DNA of 7,602 bases from Bacteroidota bacterium (GTDB lineage Bacteria; Bacteroidota; Bacteroidia; Chitinophagales; Chitinophagaceae), in contig JAEWDG010000004.1 of the NCBI GenBank assembly GCA_023390215.1, positions 1 to 7,602 on the forward strand, written 5' to 3'. Of the stretch, positions 5,847-7,602 are shown piece after piece. The translations under genes and the position numbers were made by a program. The notes under the pieces are model-generated. The model saw nothing but the letters and a program-made list of their open reading frames with translations, was not told the origin of the DNA and ran no database searches. Within the stretch, counting starts at the first letter, position 1, and every line of letters begins with the position of its first letter.

Positions 5847-7361
5847 ATGAATAGCAAGAAAGCCATGCTCATCATCATGGATGGCTGGGGATTAGGTCAA
5901 GTTCCTGACAGTGATGCCATTAAACATGCAAAAACACCGTTTGTTTCTTCATTATATAACAAATATCCTAATACAACACTTATTACCTGCGGGGAAGCGG
6001 TCGGCTTACCGGAAGGGCAGATGGGGAACAGTGAAGTGGGACATTTAAATCTGGGCGCCGGAAGAGTTGTTTATCAGGAGCTGGAAAGAATAAATGTTTC
6101 TATCAGAAGAAATGAATTGCAACAGAACCCACAACTTGTGAGGGCAATCGATTACGCAAGAACAAATCAGAAAAAACTTCATCTGCTTGGGCTGGTAAGT
6201 GATGGAGGTGTACACTCCCATATAAACCATCTGAAAGCGATCTTAACCGTCTGCATGGACCAGCAATTCAGCAATGTTTTCGTTCATGCGTTTACCGATG
6301 GCCGTGATACTGATCCTAAATCCGCTGTCGGGTTCATTCAGTCGCTGCTTGACCACATGAAAACAACTGCAGGCTACCTTGCTTCAATCACGGGCAGGTA
6401 TTATGCGATGGATCGTGACAGGCGTTGGGAAAGGATCAGGATCGCCTATGATGCGATGGTTCATGGAACGGGTAACCGCAGCGCTGATATGATCGCTGCT
6501 ATGGAAACATCTTATCAAAACGGAATAACCGACGAATTTATCCTTCCCATTATCAATGCAAATATTTCTAACGGGAATATTGAAGATGGTGATGCCGTGA
6601 TCTGTTTTAATTTCAGAACCGATCGCTGCCGCGAAATAACGGAAGCCCTTACACAGCAGGAATTCCCTTCAGAAGATATGAAACCGCTCCTGCTCGATTA
6701 TACGACCATGACAGAGTATGACAAGGATTTCAAAAATGTTCATGTGATCTTCGAAAAAGATGACCTGAAAAATACCCTGGGTGAGATCCTCGCAGAACAT
6801 CACCGTACGCAACTGCGTATCGCAGAAACAGAAAAATATCCGCACGTTAGTTTCTTCTTTAGCGGAGGAAGGGAAGAACCTTTTCCCGGTGAAGAGAGGA
6901 TCATGGTGCCTTCTCCCAAAGTGGCCACTTATGATCTGAAACCTGAAATGAGCGCTTTTGAAGTAACGGAAGCCATCCTTCCCCAGATCAATCATAACCA
7001 TCCCGACTTCATCTGTCTTAACTATGCAAATGCGGATATGGTTGGGCATACAGGCGTATGGAACGCTGTGATCAAAGCTGTTGAAACGGTTGACAGTTGT
7101 GTTGAAAAAGTTGTAACGGCAGCCCTTGCAAATGATTATGTCGTTTTTCTTACTGCAGATCATGGAAACGCGGATTTTGAGATCAATGCAGACGGAACAC
7201 CAAATACGGCGCACACGACCAATCCTGTTCCACTTTTTGTGATCGATAGTACATGGAAAGGAAATTTGAAATCAGGTAAACTGGGAGACATTGCACCAAC
7301 CATACTCACGATGATGGGGTTACCTATACCTCCCGAAATGTCCGGAAATATTTTAATTTGA
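5847..7361 (+). CDS. gpmI: 2,3-bisphosphoglycerate-independent phosphoglycerate mutase
   Basis: GpmI interconverts 3- and 2-phosphoglycerate in glycolysis and gluconeogenesis, using two metal ions (usually Mn2+) and a phosphoserine intermediate. The 504-residue cytoplasmic protein has the family's usual length and all key residues: D12 in IIMDGWG, the nucleophile S62 in GQMGNSEVGHLN (57-68), H123 in SDGGVHSH, DGRDTDP (151-157), GRYYAMDRDRRWER (183-196), FNFRTDR (254-260), K330 in TEKYPHVSFFFSGG, the metal ligands D397 and H401 in NADMVGHTG, D438 and H439 in TADHGNAD, and H456 in TAHTTNPVP. The numbering follows the structurally studied Geobacillus enzyme closely. The C-terminus DIAPTILTMMGLPIPPEMSG (481-500) is complete. 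The next gene starts 3 bp after its stop, with no terminator between, so co-transcription is likely. Confidence 0.98.
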   Translation: MNSKKAMLIIMDGWGLGQVPDSDAIKHAKTPFVSSLYNKYPNTTLITCGEAVGLPEGQMGNSEVGHLNLGAGRVVYQELERINVSIRRNELQQNPQLVRAIDYARTNQKKLHLLGLVSDGGVHSHINHLKAILTVCMDQQFSNVFVHAFTDGRDTDPKSAVGFIQSLLDHMKTTAGYLASITGRYYAMDRDRRWERIRIAYDAMVHGTGNRSADMIAAMETSYQNGITDEFILPIINANISNGNIEDGDAVICFNFRTDRCREITEALTQQEFPSEDMKPLLLDYTTMTEYDKDFKNVHVIFEKDDLKNTLGEILAEHHRTQLRIAETEKYPHVSFFFSGGREEPFPGEERIMVPSPKVATYDLKPEMSAFEVTEAILPQINHNHPDFICLNYANADMVGHTGVWNAVIKAVETVDSCVEKVVTAALANDYVVFLTADHGNADFEINADGTPNTAHTTNPVPLFVIDSTWKGNLKSGKLGDIAPTILTMMGLPIPPEMSGNILI

Positions 7362-7364
7362 TGT

Positions 7365-7602
7365 ATGAAAATTCTAAAAAAGCTTTTACTGCTTCTCCTT
7401 ATTTTATTTTTGTTGGCTCAGTTTATTCCCAAGCCGGATAAAAATATTTCAGAAACAGTTCCGCCCACGGATATCAGGATGGTATACACAACACCTCACA
7501 CCGTTGATTCAATTTTAAAAACGAGTTGTTACGATTGCCATAGCAATAACACAAGTTATCCCTGGTATTCAAGGATACAACCCGTAGCACTGTGGCTGGG
7601 AA
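7365..7602 (+). CDS. Haem-binding domain (Haem_bd) cytochrome c-like protein, partial
   Basis: The frame opens with the ATG at 7365, 3 bp after the gpmI stop, and runs off the right edge after 79 codons with no stop. Residues 1-20 (MKILKK then a leucine-rich stretch) form a signal peptide or N-terminal membrane anchor, so the rest should lie in the periplasm. A covalent haem-c motif C-x-x-C-H sits at residues 55-59 (CYDCH), followed by SNNTSYPWYSRIQPVALWL (60-78). This resembles the start of the Haem_bd family common in Bacteroidota, which usually carries one c-type haem. It is probably an electron-transfer or haem-sensing protein; no specific partner is visible. Another ATG at 7361 overlaps the gpmI stop by one base but is in a different frame and gives no matching protein. 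Confidence 0.88.
   Translation, partial: MKILKKLLLLLLILFLLAQFIPKPDKNISETVPPTDIRMVYTTPHTVDSILKTSCYDCHSNNTSYPWYSRIQPVALWLG

Noticed and set aside
6669..7214. 181-codon minus-strand open frame
   Set aside because: It is antisense to the metal-binding C-terminal half of gpmI, and its cysteine-, phenylalanine- and isoleucine-rich translation looks like the complement of a coding strand.
1..7602. A new defence, mobile or biosynthetic system, CRISPR array or RNA gene
   Set aside because: All genes belong to recognisable families, mostly housekeeping. I saw no direct-repeat array, transposase, recombinase, attachment site, tRNA-like or rRNA-like sequence.

Overview
This window looks like ordinary chromosomal DNA from a member of the Bacteroidota, probably a Chitinophagales/Chitinophagaceae-type organism. 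The evidence is a GldB gliding lipoprotein, a DUF4783-type exported protein, a Haem_bd-family cytochrome, moderate GC, and the lack of a Shine-Dalgarno sequence before every gene start. Placement below phylum level is inference.

Layout, left to right. Positions 1-511 (minus) are the first 170 codons of a MoxR-type AAA+ ATPase, cut off by the window edge. Positions 661-2343 (minus) are glutamine-dependent NAD+ synthetase, nadE. A 55-bp divergent spacer separates it from gldB (2399-3406, plus). gldB ends exactly where the convergent apaG (3407-3793, minus) ends. A 74-bp divergent spacer leads to a small YjdI-like iron-sulfur protein (3868-4092, plus), whose stop overlaps the stop of a bacterial eIF1/SUI1 (YciH-type) gene (4089-4427, minus). 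That gene sits 2 bp downstream of nadC (4430-5281, minus) and probably shares its transcript. Upstream of nadC is a DUF4783-type secreted protein gene (5340-5723, minus), separated from nadC by a clear intrinsic terminator (about 5310-5336). A 123-bp divergent spacer leads to gpmI (5847-7361, plus), followed 3 bp later by the start of a haem-binding-domain cytochrome gene (7365 to the edge).

Functionally this is mostly a housekeeping block. nadC makes nicotinate mononucleotide from quinolinate and nadE makes NAD+ from its adenylylated product, so two steps of NAD synthesis lie about 2 kb apart in separate transcription units. gpmI is glycolytic. YciH/SUI1 and possibly ApaG are accessory proteins, GldB belongs to gliding motility/type IX secretion, and MoxR is a chaperone-like ATPase.

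I found no mobile element, CRISPR array, RNA gene, phage remnant or evident new multi-gene system. No stretch longer than 149 bp lacks a gene. The points worth a second look are modest: a terminator just upstream of nadC, gldB without gldC beside it, a three-cysteine iron-sulfur protein, two convergent gene pairs with no room for terminators, and an eIF1-like gene in a genome whose starts lack Shine-Dalgarno sequences.
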